Positions 41,736 through 50,770 are shown, counted from the stretch's first letter. The stretch: DNA of 64,000 nt from Bradyrhizobium sp. JYMT SZCCT0180 (GCF_018130165.1 NZ_JAFCLZ010000014.1:1-64000); one strand, 5' to 3'. Notes: generated by a model not told the origin, from the letters alone. Numbers and translations: made by a program.

Positions 41736-42782
41736 ATGTCTTTCGCCCGTCGACTTCAGCGCATGCGCGAACCCCGGGATTCGCATGCGCGGACCCTGGG
41801 GATCACGAGGTTGAGACCGCACGCTCTCGCATTGATCTTCTGTCTTTTCACGGCCATGCCGGCTTCCGCGCAAAGCGATCCCACGCTGGCGCTGCCCGAG
41901 CTCACCTTGCAGGTGCCGACCCGCGCGCTCGGCGATCAGTGCCGCAAGATCGAAGCTGATGATCCGCTGGTGCCGGTGTCGCTGCATCGGACCTTCCACG
42001 ACGATTTCGACGTGCATCCGCTGGTCGAGGCACGATGGGTGCCGCACTACGCCGGCGGCGCCGCCTGGCCGCAGTCGCGCTACTGGGGCGGCGAAGGCTC
42101 CGATTTCAAGCGCAAGACCAGCTATAATGGCGAACAGCAGATCTACGTGGATTCAGTGTATGGCGGGCGGGGCACGGTGCCGCTCGGGCTCGATCCGTTC
42201 CGGGTCCGCAATGGCATACTCTCGATCATCGCCAGCCGGACGCCGCCCGACTTGCGGTCCCTGCTGTTCAACAATGAATACATCTCGGGCATCCTGACCA
42301 CGCAGAGCAAGTTCACGCAGAAGTACGGCTATTTCGAAATGCGCTCCAAGATCCCGGCCGGGGTCGGCGTGTGGCCGGCGTTCTGGATGCTCGCCGATGA
42401 CGGCGGCTGGCCGCCGGAAATCGACATCATGGAGGGCCGCGGACAGCAGCACGACAACATCGTGATGACCACGCATTGGCGGATTCCGGCCACCGGAAGG
42501 GTCGAACGTTGCGGGTTCGACTTCATGGTGGCCGATACGCGGAACGAATTCCACAATTACGGTGTGCTGTGGCAGCGCGATCGCATCATCTATTTCATCG
42601 ACCGCCAGCCGGTGTCGGAGATCAAGGTCCCGGTCGGCTTCGACGCTCCGATGTACATGATCGTCAACCTTGCGATGGGCTCGAAGACGATGGAGGGCGT
42701 CGGATTCGTCGACGGCCTGTCTCCCAATGTCGTGGAATTCGAAATCGACCGGATCTCGGTCTATCAAATTGATACATACTGA
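41736..42782 (+). CDS. Secreted glycoside hydrolase family 16 protein, 348 aa
   Basis: The GH16 catalytic motif reads E-I-D-I-M-E with nucleophile Glu228 and acid/base Glu233, preceded by GYFEMRSKIPAGVGVWPAFW and followed by VMTTHW and HNYGVLWQRDRIIYFID. The enzyme should cut beta-1,3/1,4-glucans or a related exopolysaccharide by a retaining mechanism. A hydrophobic signal (ALALIFCLFTAMPASA) sits at about residues 30-46 behind a long basic leader, so the true start may be downstream of 41736. It is followed by a beta-glucosidase gene: a two-enzyme glucan breakdown set. Confidence 0.88.
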   Translation: MSFARRLQRMREPRDSHARTLGITRLRPHALALIFCLFTAMPASAQSDPTLALPELTLQVPTRALGDQCRKIEADDPLVPVSLHRTFHDDFDVHPLVEARWVPHYAGGAAWPQSRYWGGEGSDFKRKTSYNGEQQIYVDSVYGGRGTVPLGLDPFRVRNGILSIIASRTPPDLRSLLFNNEYISGILTTQSKFTQKYGYFEMRSKIPAGVGVWPAFWMLADDGGWPPEIDIMEGRGQQHDNIVMTTHWRIPATGRVERCGFDFMVADTRNEFHNYGVLWQRDRIIYFIDRQPVSEIKVPVGFDAPMYMIVNLAMGSKTMEGVGFVDGLSPNVVEFEIDRISVYQIDTY

Positions 42783-42839
42783 TCATTGCAACCGGCCGGG
42801 ACGCGCAAGCCGGCAGCACCGAAGCTGACGGAGAACGTG

Positions 42840-44309
42840 ATGTCCGGGAAATTCTCGCGCCGGCAATTTGCCAAGCTGGCGGGCCTCTCCGCGCTCGGTC
42901 TGACGGCGACATCGGCGAATGCGGCGCCAAAACAAAAAACGGCCGCCGACCCGCACGCCCCTGCCCGTTTCCCGAAAGACTTTCGCTGGGGCACCGCGAC
43001 GTCGGCCTATCAGATCGAGGGCGCGGTCAACGAGGATGGCCGCGGCCGCTCGATCTGGGACACCTTCGCCCACACCCCGGGCAAGATCGAGGACAAGACC
43101 ACCGGGGACCGCGCCAACGAACATTATCATCGCTACAAGGAAGACGTCGGCCTGATGCGCGATCTCGGCGTCAAGCACTACCGCTTCTCGATCGCGTGGC
43201 CGCGGGTGTTTCCGGAAGGCACCGGCAAACCCAATCCCAAGGGCCTCGATTTCTATAACCGCCTGCTCGACGAACTGCTCGCCAAAGGCATCGAACCCTA
43301 CGCGACGCTGTATCATTGGGACTTGCCGCAGGCCTTGCAGGACCGCGTCGGCGGCTGGCAGTCCACCGACACCTCGAAAGCGTTCGCCGATTACGCCGGC
43401 TATGTCGCCGAGCGTTTGACCGACCGCGTCAAATACATCTTCACGCTGAACGAAGCCGGACGTTTCCTGAATTTCGGCTACGGATGGGGCATCGACGCGC
43501 CCGGCCTCAAACTGCCGAATGCGGAATTGAACCAGGCACGGCATAACGTCGTATTGGGTCACGGCCTTGCGGTGCAGGCGATCCGCGCCCGCGGGCGCGC
43601 CGGCACCAAGGTCGGCCCGGCCGAGAACATCGCGACCTGCGTGCCGGCCTTCGACACGCCCGAAAACGTCCGCGCCGCCGAGATCGCGACCCGCGAACTG
43701 AACTCGGGCCTGCTCGGCGTGATGCTCGAGGGCAAATACACCGACGGCTTCCTCGAATATGCCGGCAAGGACGCGCCGAAATTCACCGCCGAGGAATTGA
43801 AGATCATCGGCTCGCCCAACGATTTCGTCGGCCTCAACATCTACGCGCCGCAATTCTACATCGCAGCGTCAGACAAGAAGCCGGGCTGGTCGGTATTGCC
43901 GTTTCCCGCCTCGTTTCCGCACATGAGCGCCGACTGGCTGCGTATCGGTCCCGAAACGATCTATTGGGCGCCGCGGCTCGCGGCCAAGGTCTGGAACCTC
44001 AAGACGATCTACATCACCGAGAACGGCACCTCGTCGGAGGACAAGGTGCATGCCGACGGCAAGATCTACGACCTCGACCGCATCATGTACCTGCGCAATT
44101 ATTTGCGGCAGCTGCAGCGCGCCGTGGCCGAGGGCGTGCCGGTCCGCGGCTATTTCCTGTGGACCCTGATGGACAATTTCGAATGGATCTACGGCTACGA
44201 AAAGCGCTTCGGGCTCATCCACGTCGATTTTGAAACCCAGCGCCGGACGCCGAAGCTCAGTGCGTCGTTTTATCGCGACGTGGTGACGCGCAACGCGATC
44301 GGCGCCTGA
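42840..44309 (+). CDS. Tat-exported family 1 beta-glucosidase, 489 aa
   Basis: The start at 42840 gives SRRQFAKLAGLSALGLTATSA, a clear Tat signal; most GH1 enzymes are cytoplasmic, so export is notable. FRWGTATSAYQIEGA and ARSIWDTF-like (RSIWDTF) are standard, Glu205 in TLNEAG is the acid/base, and Glu394 in YITENG the nucleophile. The usual NEP triplet is NEA here. LDNFEW-type ending (LMDNFEWIYGYEKRFGL) is present. It should release glucose from beta-glucosides, likely products of the GH16 enzyme upstream. Confidence 0.9.
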   Translation: MSGKFSRRQFAKLAGLSALGLTATSANAAPKQKTAADPHAPARFPKDFRWGTATSAYQIEGAVNEDGRGRSIWDTFAHTPGKIEDKTTGDRANEHYHRYKEDVGLMRDLGVKHYRFSIAWPRVFPEGTGKPNPKGLDFYNRLLDELLAKGIEPYATLYHWDLPQALQDRVGGWQSTDTSKAFADYAGYVAERLTDRVKYIFTLNEAGRFLNFGYGWGIDAPGLKLPNAELNQARHNVVLGHGLAVQAIRARGRAGTKVGPAENIATCVPAFDTPENVRAAEIATRELNSGLLGVMLEGKYTDGFLEYAGKDAPKFTAEELKIIGSPNDFVGLNIYAPQFYIAASDKKPGWSVLPFPASFPHMSADWLRIGPETIYWAPRLAAKVWNLKTIYITENGTSSEDKVHADGKIYDLDRIMYLRNYLRQLQRAVAEGVPVRGYFLWTLMDNFEWIYGYEKRFGLIHVDFETQRRTPKLSASFYRDVVTRNAIGA

Positions 44310-44315
44310 AGCGGC

Positions 44316-44552
44316 TTAGTGATAGCGCACCAGCTGCGGCTGGGGCATCGAAGTCTCGTGTGACGGCGCGAGATCACCTTTAATTGCCACAGTCACGGCG
44401 GGTTCATGCCGCACGTTCCGCGATGATTCGTGGCTGATGAACATGCTGGCGGCGCCGACCATCAAGACGACATAAAGGCCGAAGATGCCACCGACCCAGC
44501 GCCAGTAGATCCGGCGGCTGTCGGGGGTAAGGCTTTCGATCAAGCTGCGCAT
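44316..44552 (-). CDS. Small single-span membrane protein, 78 aa
   Basis: ATG at 44552 with GGAGGAGGC upstream. MRSLIESLTPDSRRIYWRW precedes one membrane helix (GGIFGLYVVLMVGAASMFI), then a periplasmic tail ending PQPQLVRYH. Unknown function. Divergent from the HTH gene at 44655, with a CRP-like palindrome between them. Confidence 0.6.
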   Translation of the reverse strand: MRSLIESLTPDSRRIYWRWVGGIFGLYVVLMVGAASMFISHESSRNVRHEPAVTVAIKGDLAPSHETSMPQPQLVRYH

Positions 44553-44612
44553 GACTGCCTCCTCCTCGAGGAACTGATTGCGCTGCGTATAGCTTGCACT
44601 CCGGTCCCGGTG

Positions 44613-44628
44613 TGTGACGTACTTCACA
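44613..44628. promoter_or_regulatory. CRP-type palindrome in a divergent promoter region
   Basis: TGTGACGTACTTCACA fits TGTGA-N6-TCACA exactly. It lies 60 bp upstream of the minus-strand start (44552) and 27 bp before the GTG start at 44655. A CRP/FNR-superfamily regulator could control both genes; the identity is inferred. Confidence 0.5.
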
Positions 44629-44654
44629 GAAGCCCGCATTAAAACGGAGAACCC

Positions 44655-44975
44655 GTGACCGGTCCGGAACTGAAGAAACTGCGCGAAGACCTCGCTGAGG
44701 CGATCGGCCAACCCCTCGGCGTGGCCGACATGGCCAAGCTCTGCGGGTTGCCGCCTGAAGACGGCGCCACCACGATTCGGAAATGGGAAGTCACGGGCCC
44801 GAGTGGCCCCGTCGCCGAACTGCTGCGCATCCTGGCGATGGCCAGCGACCGCTATCCGATCCTGGAAATGTTCAACGTGTTCGACCGCCATGACGTCGCC
44901 GAAAAGGAACGGCCGGCACGGCGGCAGGCGTTCCGCGAGCAGATGCGCGGCGACGTGCGGCGGCGCATTGCGTGA
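44655..44975 (+). CDS. Helix-turn-helix regulator-like protein, 106 aa
   Basis: GTG start after AACGGAGAACCC. LKKLREDLAEAIGQPLGVADM, then KLCGLPPEDGATTIRKWE and GPSGPVAELLRILAMAS resembles plant-type and phage-type Cro/XRE helix-turn-helix proteins that match 'W..G...P.GPA..LLR'. The basic C-terminus (RRQAFREQMRGDVRRRIA) may contact DNA. Probably a small transcription regulator; target unknown. Confidence 0.65.
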   Translation: MTGPELKKLREDLAEAIGQPLGVADMAKLCGLPPEDGATTIRKWEVTGPSGPVAELLRILAMASDRYPILEMFNVFDRHDVAEKERPARRQAFREQMRGDVRRRIA

Positions 44976-45045
44976 AGCAAAGCTTTCGCGCCGCACGCCG
45001 GAGGGACCCGATTTTAAGGCTTCCTTAAGCTTGCATTAGGACGCT

Positions 45046-45079
45046 GTTAAGCACAGAAAATAGGGCTTCGTTAAGCACA
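45046..45079 (+). repeat. Short direct repeat upstream of the porin-like gene
   Basis: GTTAAGCACA occurs at 45046-45055 and 45070-45079, each followed by an A-rich run, 24 bp apart (about two helical turns). This lies 146 bp before the outer membrane protein gene and could be an activator site. No gene between 44976 and 45224. Confidence 0.35.
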
Positions 45080-45224
45080 AAAAACGTTTGTTCTCCAATG
45101 GGTTGGGTATTCGATCGGTGTGCCCGGCAAGTGACAGCATTTTATTCAAAAGCTGTCTAACTGCACGCCATGGACGGCGCCCGGGATGTGGCGCCTCCCA
45201 ACGATTTTCCGGAGACTCACGACC

Positions 45225-45941
45225 ATGAAGAAGTTCCTGCTCGCTATCGTCGCTCTTGCGGCCCTCGGCGCGACGTCGCCTGCGCTCGGCGCCGACATGG
45301 GCGCACGGCCGTACTACAACAAGGCGCCGGCCTATGCCGCGCCGCTCTACAACTGGACCGGCTTCTATCTCGGCGCCCATATCGGCGGCGCCTTCTCGAG
45401 CAGCAACACTTTCAACGGCCTGGTGCTCAGCGACTACAGCGCCCGCCTGCTCGGCGGCGTGCAGGCCGGTGCCGATTATCAGTTCGCGCCGAACTGGGTC
45501 ATCGGCGCCGAGGGCCAGTACAGCTGGCTCGGCCAGAACAACCTCAGTTCGGTGTTCCCGAACGGCTTCGTCTACAACAATGATCAGCGCGCGATCGCTT
45601 CGATCACCGCCCGCGTCGGCTACACCTGGGGCCCGGGCATGCTCTATGTCAAAGGCGGCTACGCCTATTCGAACAATCGCGACACCCTGACCTTTGCCGG
45701 CGTGCCGGTCGCGTTCACGCTCGATAAGAATCACAGCAATGGCTACACCGTCGGCGCCGGCGTCGAGTACATGTTTGCCCCGAACTGGTCGGCCAAGGCC
45801 GAATACATGTACTACGACTTCGGCACCACCCGCTTCGTGACCCCGGTCGCGCTGGTCCCCTTTGGCACCTTCCATAACGACGAGCATACGTTGAAGGTTG
45901 GCGTCAATTATCGCTTCAACTTCGCAGGCGGGCGCTACTAA
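45225..45941 (+). CDS. Omp25/31-type outer membrane beta-barrel protein, 238 aa
   Basis: The start at 45225 has GGAG upstream and a signal peptide (MKKFLLAIVALAALGATSPALGA). Mature sequence begins ADMGARPYYNKAP; NWTGFYLGAHIGGAFSS is the standard first strand, and strands alternate through QYSWLGQNN, ARVGYTWGPGMLYVKGGYAY and EYMYYDFGTTRF to the C-terminal VGVNYRFNF ending in an aromatic-rich strand. This is the 8-strand barrel family of rhizobial surface proteins. An intrinsic terminator follows. Confidence 0.9.
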   Translation: MKKFLLAIVALAALGATSPALGADMGARPYYNKAPAYAAPLYNWTGFYLGAHIGGAFSSSNTFNGLVLSDYSARLLGGVQAGADYQFAPNWVIGAEGQYSWLGQNNLSSVFPNGFVYNNDQRAIASITARVGYTWGPGMLYVKGGYAYSNNRDTLTFAGVPVAFTLDKNHSNGYTVGAGVEYMFAPNWSAKAEYMYYDFGTTRFVTPVALVPFGTFHNDEHTLKVGVNYRFNFAGGRY

Positions 45942-45963
45942 TCGCTTCTACAGGGAGGCGCGA

Positions 45964-45995
45964 AAAGGCCGGCTTGAACGCCGGCCTTTTTGTTT
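45964..45995 (+). terminator. Intrinsic terminator after the outer membrane protein gene
   Basis: AAAGGCCGGC pairs with GCCGGCCTTT around TTGAAC, followed by TTTGTTT. It lies 23 bp beyond the stop at 45941. Confidence 0.9.
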
Positions 45996-46179
45996 GCGGC
46001 ATGTTGTTTGCGCCATGGCGTTTTCCAGCGAAGCGGGCTTGCGATTTTCAAACATTGTTCGATGGCGGGCCAGCGCTCAAATCGCGAAAAGCATCCGCAT
46101 TTTCCCGACTTGTTAACCGGGTACCACGATACTGCCGCGCGGGGAATCATCCAGGGATAGCGGGACGGGGCGGCGGCAA

Positions 46180-48324
46180 ATGGCGTTACGATTCAGCATC
46201 GGCAAGATCAGGCTCAAGGGATTCAGCTTTCCGAAATTCGGCGTCAGAGGCAGCCTGTTTGCCGCCTTCGCCGTCATCGCCGGCATGGCGATCGTGATCA
46301 GCGCCGGCGCCGGCCTGGTGCTCGGACATCTCGGCGGGGCCATGGTCGACCTGAGCGGACGGGACATCCCCCGCCTCGCGGCCAGCCTGCAATTGTCGGC
46401 GGAGAGCGCCAGCCTTGCCAGCCAGGGGCCGGGGCTGCTCGCCTCCCGCAGCGAGGAGATGCTGAACGAACGCTCCAAAAAAATGCAGGAGACCCAGCGC
46501 ATCACCCTGCAAAGGCTCGCCGAGGTCACCAAGCTCGGCGCCAACAAGGATACCGTCGCAGCCCTCACCGAGACGGTGAAAAACATCGAGGACATGATCA
46601 AGAGTCTCGGCGGCGCGGCACGCGAACGGCTGGAAACCGGCGCCCAGCACGAAAAACTGTATGAAGCACTGCGCGCGGCCCAGGCCGCGTTCGTCAAGGC
46701 CGCCGCGCCCGCGATGGTCGACGCCCAGACCCAGCTCAGCAGCATCTTCGGCGCCGCCAGCTTCAACCAGGACGAAGCCACCAAGGCGGAGAAAACGGTC
46801 GAGCAGATCAGCGACATCATCGCCGCCGGCAATCTGACCGCATTCAACATGATGGCCGCGCTTTCATCCGAGAGCAGCGACACGCTCGAAACCATCGAGA
46901 AGCAGACCCGCATTGCGCAGCAGCGCGTGAAATCGAACCTCGACCAGCTTCCCAAAGGTTCCCTGACGACGGCACTGAGCAACGCCTCGAAAGCCCTGCT
47001 GGCGCTCGGCGAAGGCAAGACCGGCGTCTTCAAGGTCCGCCAGAAGGAACTGGACGCCACGGACTACGGCCAGACCATTTTGGAAGAAACCCGCAAGCTC
47101 AATGTCGGTCTCGGCATCAGCGTGCAGCAACTGGTGGACGGGGTACGCGGTGAAACCGACGCCTCGACCCGGCAGGCGGGCAAGGAGATTTCGCTGGCGA
47201 CCACGGTCATGCTCGCACTCGGTGCGGCGACCCTGATCGGATCGGTGCTGTTCGTCTGGCTCTATGTCGGCCGTAACATTCTGCGCCGCATCGGCAATCT
47301 GCAGCGTTCGATGCAGCTGCTCTCCAGCGCCGACCTCGAATCGGAAATCTATCAGTCGAGCCAGAAGGACGAGATCGCGGCGATGGCCAATTCGCTGCAC
47401 GTGTTCCGGGAAAGCATGATCCAGAGCCGGGCGCTCACCGCCGACCAGGACAAGGATCGCATCGCCAAGGCCGAGCGCGCCACCCGCATGGAATCCCGCA
47501 TCGTCGAGTTCGAAACCACGGTGCGTACGGCGCTGGATAGTTTGCAGGAAGCGGCCGGCTCGATGCAGACCACCGCGCAGAGCATGTCGGCGACCGCCGA
47601 TCAGTCCAGCGCGCTGGTGAGCGCGGTCGCCTCCGCCGCCGAGGAGACCTCGGTCAACGTGCAGACCGTGTCGTCCGGCACCGAGGAACTGTCGTCTTCG
47701 ATCGAGGAAATCGGCCGCCAGGTCGTCACCTCGGCGGAGATCGCCCGCAAGGCGGTCGAGGAAGCCGGCGCCACCGACGCCACCATGCAGGGGCTGGCCG
47801 ACAACGCCGCCCGCATCAGCGTGGTGGTCGATTTGATCCAGACCATCGCCTCGCAGACCAATTTGCTGGCGTTGAACGCCACCATCGAAGCCGCGCGCGC
47901 CGGTGAAGCCGGCCGCGGATTCGCCGTGGTCGCCTCCGAGGTGAAGAGCCTCGCCACCCAGACCGCGAAGGCCACCGACGAGATCCGTCAGCAGATCGTC
48001 AGCATGCAGACGGTGACGACGTCGGCGGTGTCAGCGATCCGCAGCATCTCGACCACGATCGGCGAGATCAACGACGTCACGACAGCGATCGCGGCCGCGG
48101 TCGAGGAGCAGGGCGCGGCGACGCGCGAGATCGCGCGCAACATTTCGCATGCCGCCGGCGGCACCAGCGAGGTTTCCAGCAACATCGTCGGCGTCTCCAG
48201 CGCCTCGACCGAAGCCGGCTCCGCCGCCAGCGAAGTCTTGACCGCCTCCGGCGCGCTCCGCCGCGAAGCCGACGTGCTGCGGGCGGAAATCGACGCGTTT
48301 TTGGGGAATATCCGGGCGGCGTGA
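46180..48324 (+). CDS. Methyl-accepting chemotaxis protein, 714 aa
   Basis: Membrane helix 1 (LFAAFAVIAGMAIVISAGAG, about residues 28-48), a long helical periplasmic sensor with coiled-coil character, helix 2 (TTVMLALGAATLIGSVLFVWL, about 342-362), a HAMP domain (RNILRRIGNLQRSM) and a cytoplasmic signalling hairpin with NLLALNATIEAARAGEAGRGFAVVAS around residue 560-590. No C-terminal NWETF-like pentapeptide. The ligand is unknown. No che genes nearby. Confidence 0.93.
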   Translation: MALRFSIGKIRLKGFSFPKFGVRGSLFAAFAVIAGMAIVISAGAGLVLGHLGGAMVDLSGRDIPRLAASLQLSAESASLASQGPGLLASRSEEMLNERSKKMQETQRITLQRLAEVTKLGANKDTVAALTETVKNIEDMIKSLGGAARERLETGAQHEKLYEALRAAQAAFVKAAAPAMVDAQTQLSSIFGAASFNQDEATKAEKTVEQISDIIAAGNLTAFNMMAALSSESSDTLETIEKQTRIAQQRVKSNLDQLPKGSLTTALSNASKALLALGEGKTGVFKVRQKELDATDYGQTILEETRKLNVGLGISVQQLVDGVRGETDASTRQAGKEISLATTVMLALGAATLIGSVLFVWLYVGRNILRRIGNLQRSMQLLSSADLESEIYQSSQKDEIAAMANSLHVFRESMIQSRALTADQDKDRIAKAERATRMESRIVEFETTVRTALDSLQEAAGSMQTTAQSMSATADQSSALVSAVASAAEETSVNVQTVSSGTEELSSSIEEIGRQVVTSAEIARKAVEEAGATDATMQGLADNAARISVVVDLIQTIASQTNLLALNATIEAARAGEAGRGFAVVASEVKSLATQTAKATDEIRQQIVSMQTVTTSAVSAIRSISTTIGEINDVTTAIAAAVEEQGAATREIARNISHAAGGTSEVSSNIVGVSSASTEAGSAASEVLTASGALRREADVLRAEIDAFLGNIRAA

Positions 48325-48333
48325 TCCTTGTTC

Positions 48334-48440
48334 GTCATTCCGGGGCTATGCGAAGCATAGAACCTCAGGTGCGCAATTGCGCCCCCGGGGAATCTCGAGA
48401 TTCCGGGTTCTATGCTTCGCATAGCCCTGGAATGACGACC
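48334..48440. repeat. Intergenic palindrome (GTCATTCCGGGGC type)
   Basis: CGTCATTCCGGGGCTATGCG and, inverted, CGCATAGCCCTGGAATGACG frame an inner CCCGGGGAATCTCGAGATTC / CCGGG unit with GAAGCATAGAACC...GGTTCTATGCTTC. Same class as 37979-38059. Confidence 0.8.
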
Positions 48441-48523
48441 AATCGGCCGTCCATGTGTTTTGGCCAAACCAGCACCCGTTTTTTCGGCTAGCGCCGCACC
48501 AATTGTGCGGGTAAGTCGGTGGG

Positions 48524-49585
48524 ATGCACTCGAAAACCGACCCCGTTCAGTCCTCCGCCGAGGCCCTGCGATACCCCTGGGAAAATCACCCCGGCCAGGA
48601 TCAGGTCGTCGAGGTAGTGCCGGGCGTGTTGTGGGTCCGGCTGAAGCTGCCGTTCCGGCTCAATCACGTGAACATCTACCTGCTCGCCGACGGCGAGGGC
48701 TGGGCGATGATCGATTCCGGGTTCGGCAATGAGGAAACCATCGAAGCCTGGACCACGCTGTTCGAGGGCCCGCTCCGGCACGTGAAAATCTCCCGCCTGA
48801 TCGTGACCCATTCGCATCCCGATCACGTCGGTCTGGCAGGCTGGGTCACCGAGCGCTTCGACTGCCCGCTGCAGATGTCGCAGGTCGAATATCTGCAGTC
48901 GGTCTATCACCAGAACCGCGGCACCGAGGAGCGCCGCAACGCTCAGCGGCTGTTCTTCCGCCGCCATGGCATGGACGAGAGCCTGACCGACACCTTGCTG
49001 AGCCGCGGCCAGGATTATCTGAAGCAGGTGTCGATCCTGCCGCCGTCCTACCGGCGCATCGCCCATGGCGACGAAATCTCGATCGGCACGCGGCGTTTCA
49101 AGGTCATCACCGGCGGCGGCCACGCGCTCGACCAGGTGATGCTGTATTGCGCCGCCGACAAATTATTCCTTTCCGCCGACCAGGTGCTGAGCAAGATCTC
49201 GCCCAATGTCAGCGTCTGGGCGGTCGAACCCAACCAGAATTCGCTCGGGGAATATCTGGCCTCGCTGGCGAGCCTGACCACCACGCTGCCCTATGACGTG
49301 ATGGTGCTGCCCGGCCACGGCGTGCCGTTCTACGGCCTCAAGACCCGGATCAAGCAGCTGGCCGATCATCACGAGGACCGCTGCCGCCTGATCGCCGAAG
49401 CCTGCCGGACCGTGCCGCAGACCTCGAAGGAACTTGTGCCGGTGGTGTTCCACAAGCACGTGCTGGACGCCCACCAGATGGGGTTTGCCGCCGGCGAGCT
49501 GATCGCCCACGTCAACTACATGCTGGTCGAGGGCCGCCTGACCTCTGAAGTCACCGACGGCGTGCTGTACTTCCGGACCACCTGA
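48524..49585 (+). CDS. MBL-fold metallo-hydrolase, 353 aa
   Basis: The zinc motif THSHPDHVGLAG appears around residue 100, with further ligands in TGGGHALDQVML and VLPGHGVPF. DEISIGTRRFKVITGGGH and LFLSADQVLSKISPNVSV are usual for the glyoxalase-II-like/beta-lactamase-like group with a C-terminal HTH-like helical domain (about residues 270-350). Substrate unknown; relatives include lactonase-like and thioesterase-like enzymes. Confidence 0.85.
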   Translation: MHSKTDPVQSSAEALRYPWENHPGQDQVVEVVPGVLWVRLKLPFRLNHVNIYLLADGEGWAMIDSGFGNEETIEAWTTLFEGPLRHVKISRLIVTHSHPDHVGLAGWVTERFDCPLQMSQVEYLQSVYHQNRGTEERRNAQRLFFRRHGMDESLTDTLLSRGQDYLKQVSILPPSYRRIAHGDEISIGTRRFKVITGGGHALDQVMLYCAADKLFLSADQVLSKISPNVSVWAVEPNQNSLGEYLASLASLTTTLPYDVMVLPGHGVPFYGLKTRIKQLADHHEDRCRLIAEACRTVPQTSKELVPVVFHKHVLDAHQMGFAAGELIAHVNYMLVEGRLTSEVTDGVLYFRTT

Positions 49586-49714
49586 CTCGCCCAACTAATC
49601 CATAGCTATTGAGCCTAAAAGAGCGCACGGTCGCGCCATGCTATCCCGGCTGTCGTGCCAGACGAACTTCCACATTGAAGCCTTGCGCAGCGGCGGCATT
49701 GATTTGACGCCGTC

Positions 49715-49963
49715 ATGCTGACGCGCGCGGCGCTGCTTTTTGAGAACGGACTGCCTGATCTTCCGGCGCTGCTGATCGAGCCGCATCGCAACCCTGGCGG
49801 AATTTGGCGCATCAAGTTCAGCTATGAGACGAGCGAGCCGCTTTCGATGAGCGCGGTGCAGGCATCGAATATGGCAACAGCACTTCAAGAGATCGGAGAG
49901 GCCGAACTGGCTGACGAGATCGACGGCGCGCTGAAGAGCGCGGTTCGCTATTCGTCGATGTGA
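49715..49963 (+). CDS. Hypothetical protein, 82 aa
   Basis: MLTRAALLFENGLPDLPAL, WRIKFSYETSEPLSMSAVQA and ATALQEIGEAELADEIDGAL read as a small folded beta-alpha protein, and the composition matches neighbours. No strong ribosome-binding site. Family not recognised. Confidence 0.5.
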   Translation: MLTRAALLFENGLPDLPALLIEPHRNPGGIWRIKFSYETSEPLSMSAVQASNMATALQEIGEAELADEIDGALKSAVRYSSM

Positions 49964-50030
49964 CTTTTCTGATGTGACCTTCCGAAATGTAACTTTTGTC
50001 CCGGGCAATTACGCCCGCAAAGGAAAATAG

Positions 50031-50312
50031 ATGAAAATAATTGTTGCCGCCCTGGCGCTGTGCGCCTTCGCACAGAACGCGTTCGCTGCAAGCCCGGAAT
50101 GCCGTGCGGTCGAAAGCCACAGCGCACGGCTCGCCTGCTACGACGCGGCGCAGCCTCCGAAAATCGCAACGCCCAAGGAAATATCCAGCGAAAAATTCAG
50201 GGAAAAACCCAGGGCGATCGAGAGCGACTCACGGCCCGAGTACAAGGATCCCTTCCTCGCGGAGAACGCCCGCACCACGTCCAAACTGAACAACATCTGT
50301 CGCGGCTGCTGA
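50031..50312 (+). CDS. Small secreted protein, 93 aa
   Basis: A Sec signal peptide (MKIIVAALALCAFAQNAFA) is followed by ECRAVESHSARLACYDAA, a short pattern seen at the start of many periplasmic proteins (C..I.d..aRLaCyD), and a charged tail with a final CRGC. AAGGAAAA lies before the ATG. Function unknown. Confidence 0.6.
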   Translation: MKIIVAALALCAFAQNAFAASPECRAVESHSARLACYDAAQPPKIATPKEISSEKFREKPRAIESDSRPEYKDPFLAENARTTSKLNNICRGC

Positions 50313-50338
50313 GCCACGTCAGACGAAGAAGGACGACA

Positions 50339-50539
50339 ATGGCCAAAGTGTCGGACTATCGAATCATTACCTTTCAGCGGCAGCCCGGGCTTTGGCGGGC
50401 CAATATGACGCCGATCGTCCAGCCGCCGACGATCACACGGGGCGCGGCGATCCGGGGCTTTGTGACAGCCGAGGACAGCAAGTCCGAAGACGACGCCTTG
50501 ATCGCGGCCAATCGCGCCATCAGGGAACTTGACTCGTAA
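50339..50539 (+). CDS. Hypothetical protein, 66 aa
   Basis: MAKVSDYRIITFQRQPGLW, RANMTPIVQPPTITRGAAIR and ALIAANRAIRELDS follow a good AGAAGGA site. Short proteins with the 'YRI..FqR.pG.WRA.i.P' pattern recur in rhizobia with no assigned role. Lies 26 bp after the secreted protein gene, likely same transcript. Confidence 0.6.
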   Translation: MAKVSDYRIITFQRQPGLWRANMTPIVQPPTITRGAAIRGFVTAEDSKSEDDALIAANRAIRELDS

Positions 50540-50620
50540 GCGGGTCGGCGGCGCTCTTTGGCCGCTTATGGTTTCACCCGCACCGCCAAAATACCGGGAC
50601 CGTAAATCGCAGCTAGCGCG

Positions 50621-50634
50621 TTGATCGAGATCAA
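50621..50634. promoter_or_regulatory. FNR/FixK box upstream of hemA
   Basis: TTGATCGAGATCAA is an exact TTGAT-N4-ATCAA palindrome, 136 bp before the hemA start. In Bradyrhizobium the FixLJ-FixK cascade uses this site to induce genes at low oxygen, and oxygen-dependent control of hemA has been reported there. The site supports such control here. Confidence 0.75.
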
Positions 50635-50770
50635 GATTTGCCTTGCCTCGGGTTGATCCCGGAGGCCCGCTAAAATGTGGGATTTCACATAGACACCAAA
50701 CCTGGAAAAGCTCTAAAAAGAGCCCACGCCGCTCCGGCCGGTTGGTTCCAGGTTTTCGTCAGGTCTTGTG

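Noticed and set aside
43869..44222. Minus-strand frame within the GH1 gene
   Set aside because: Shadow of the GH1 coding sequence.
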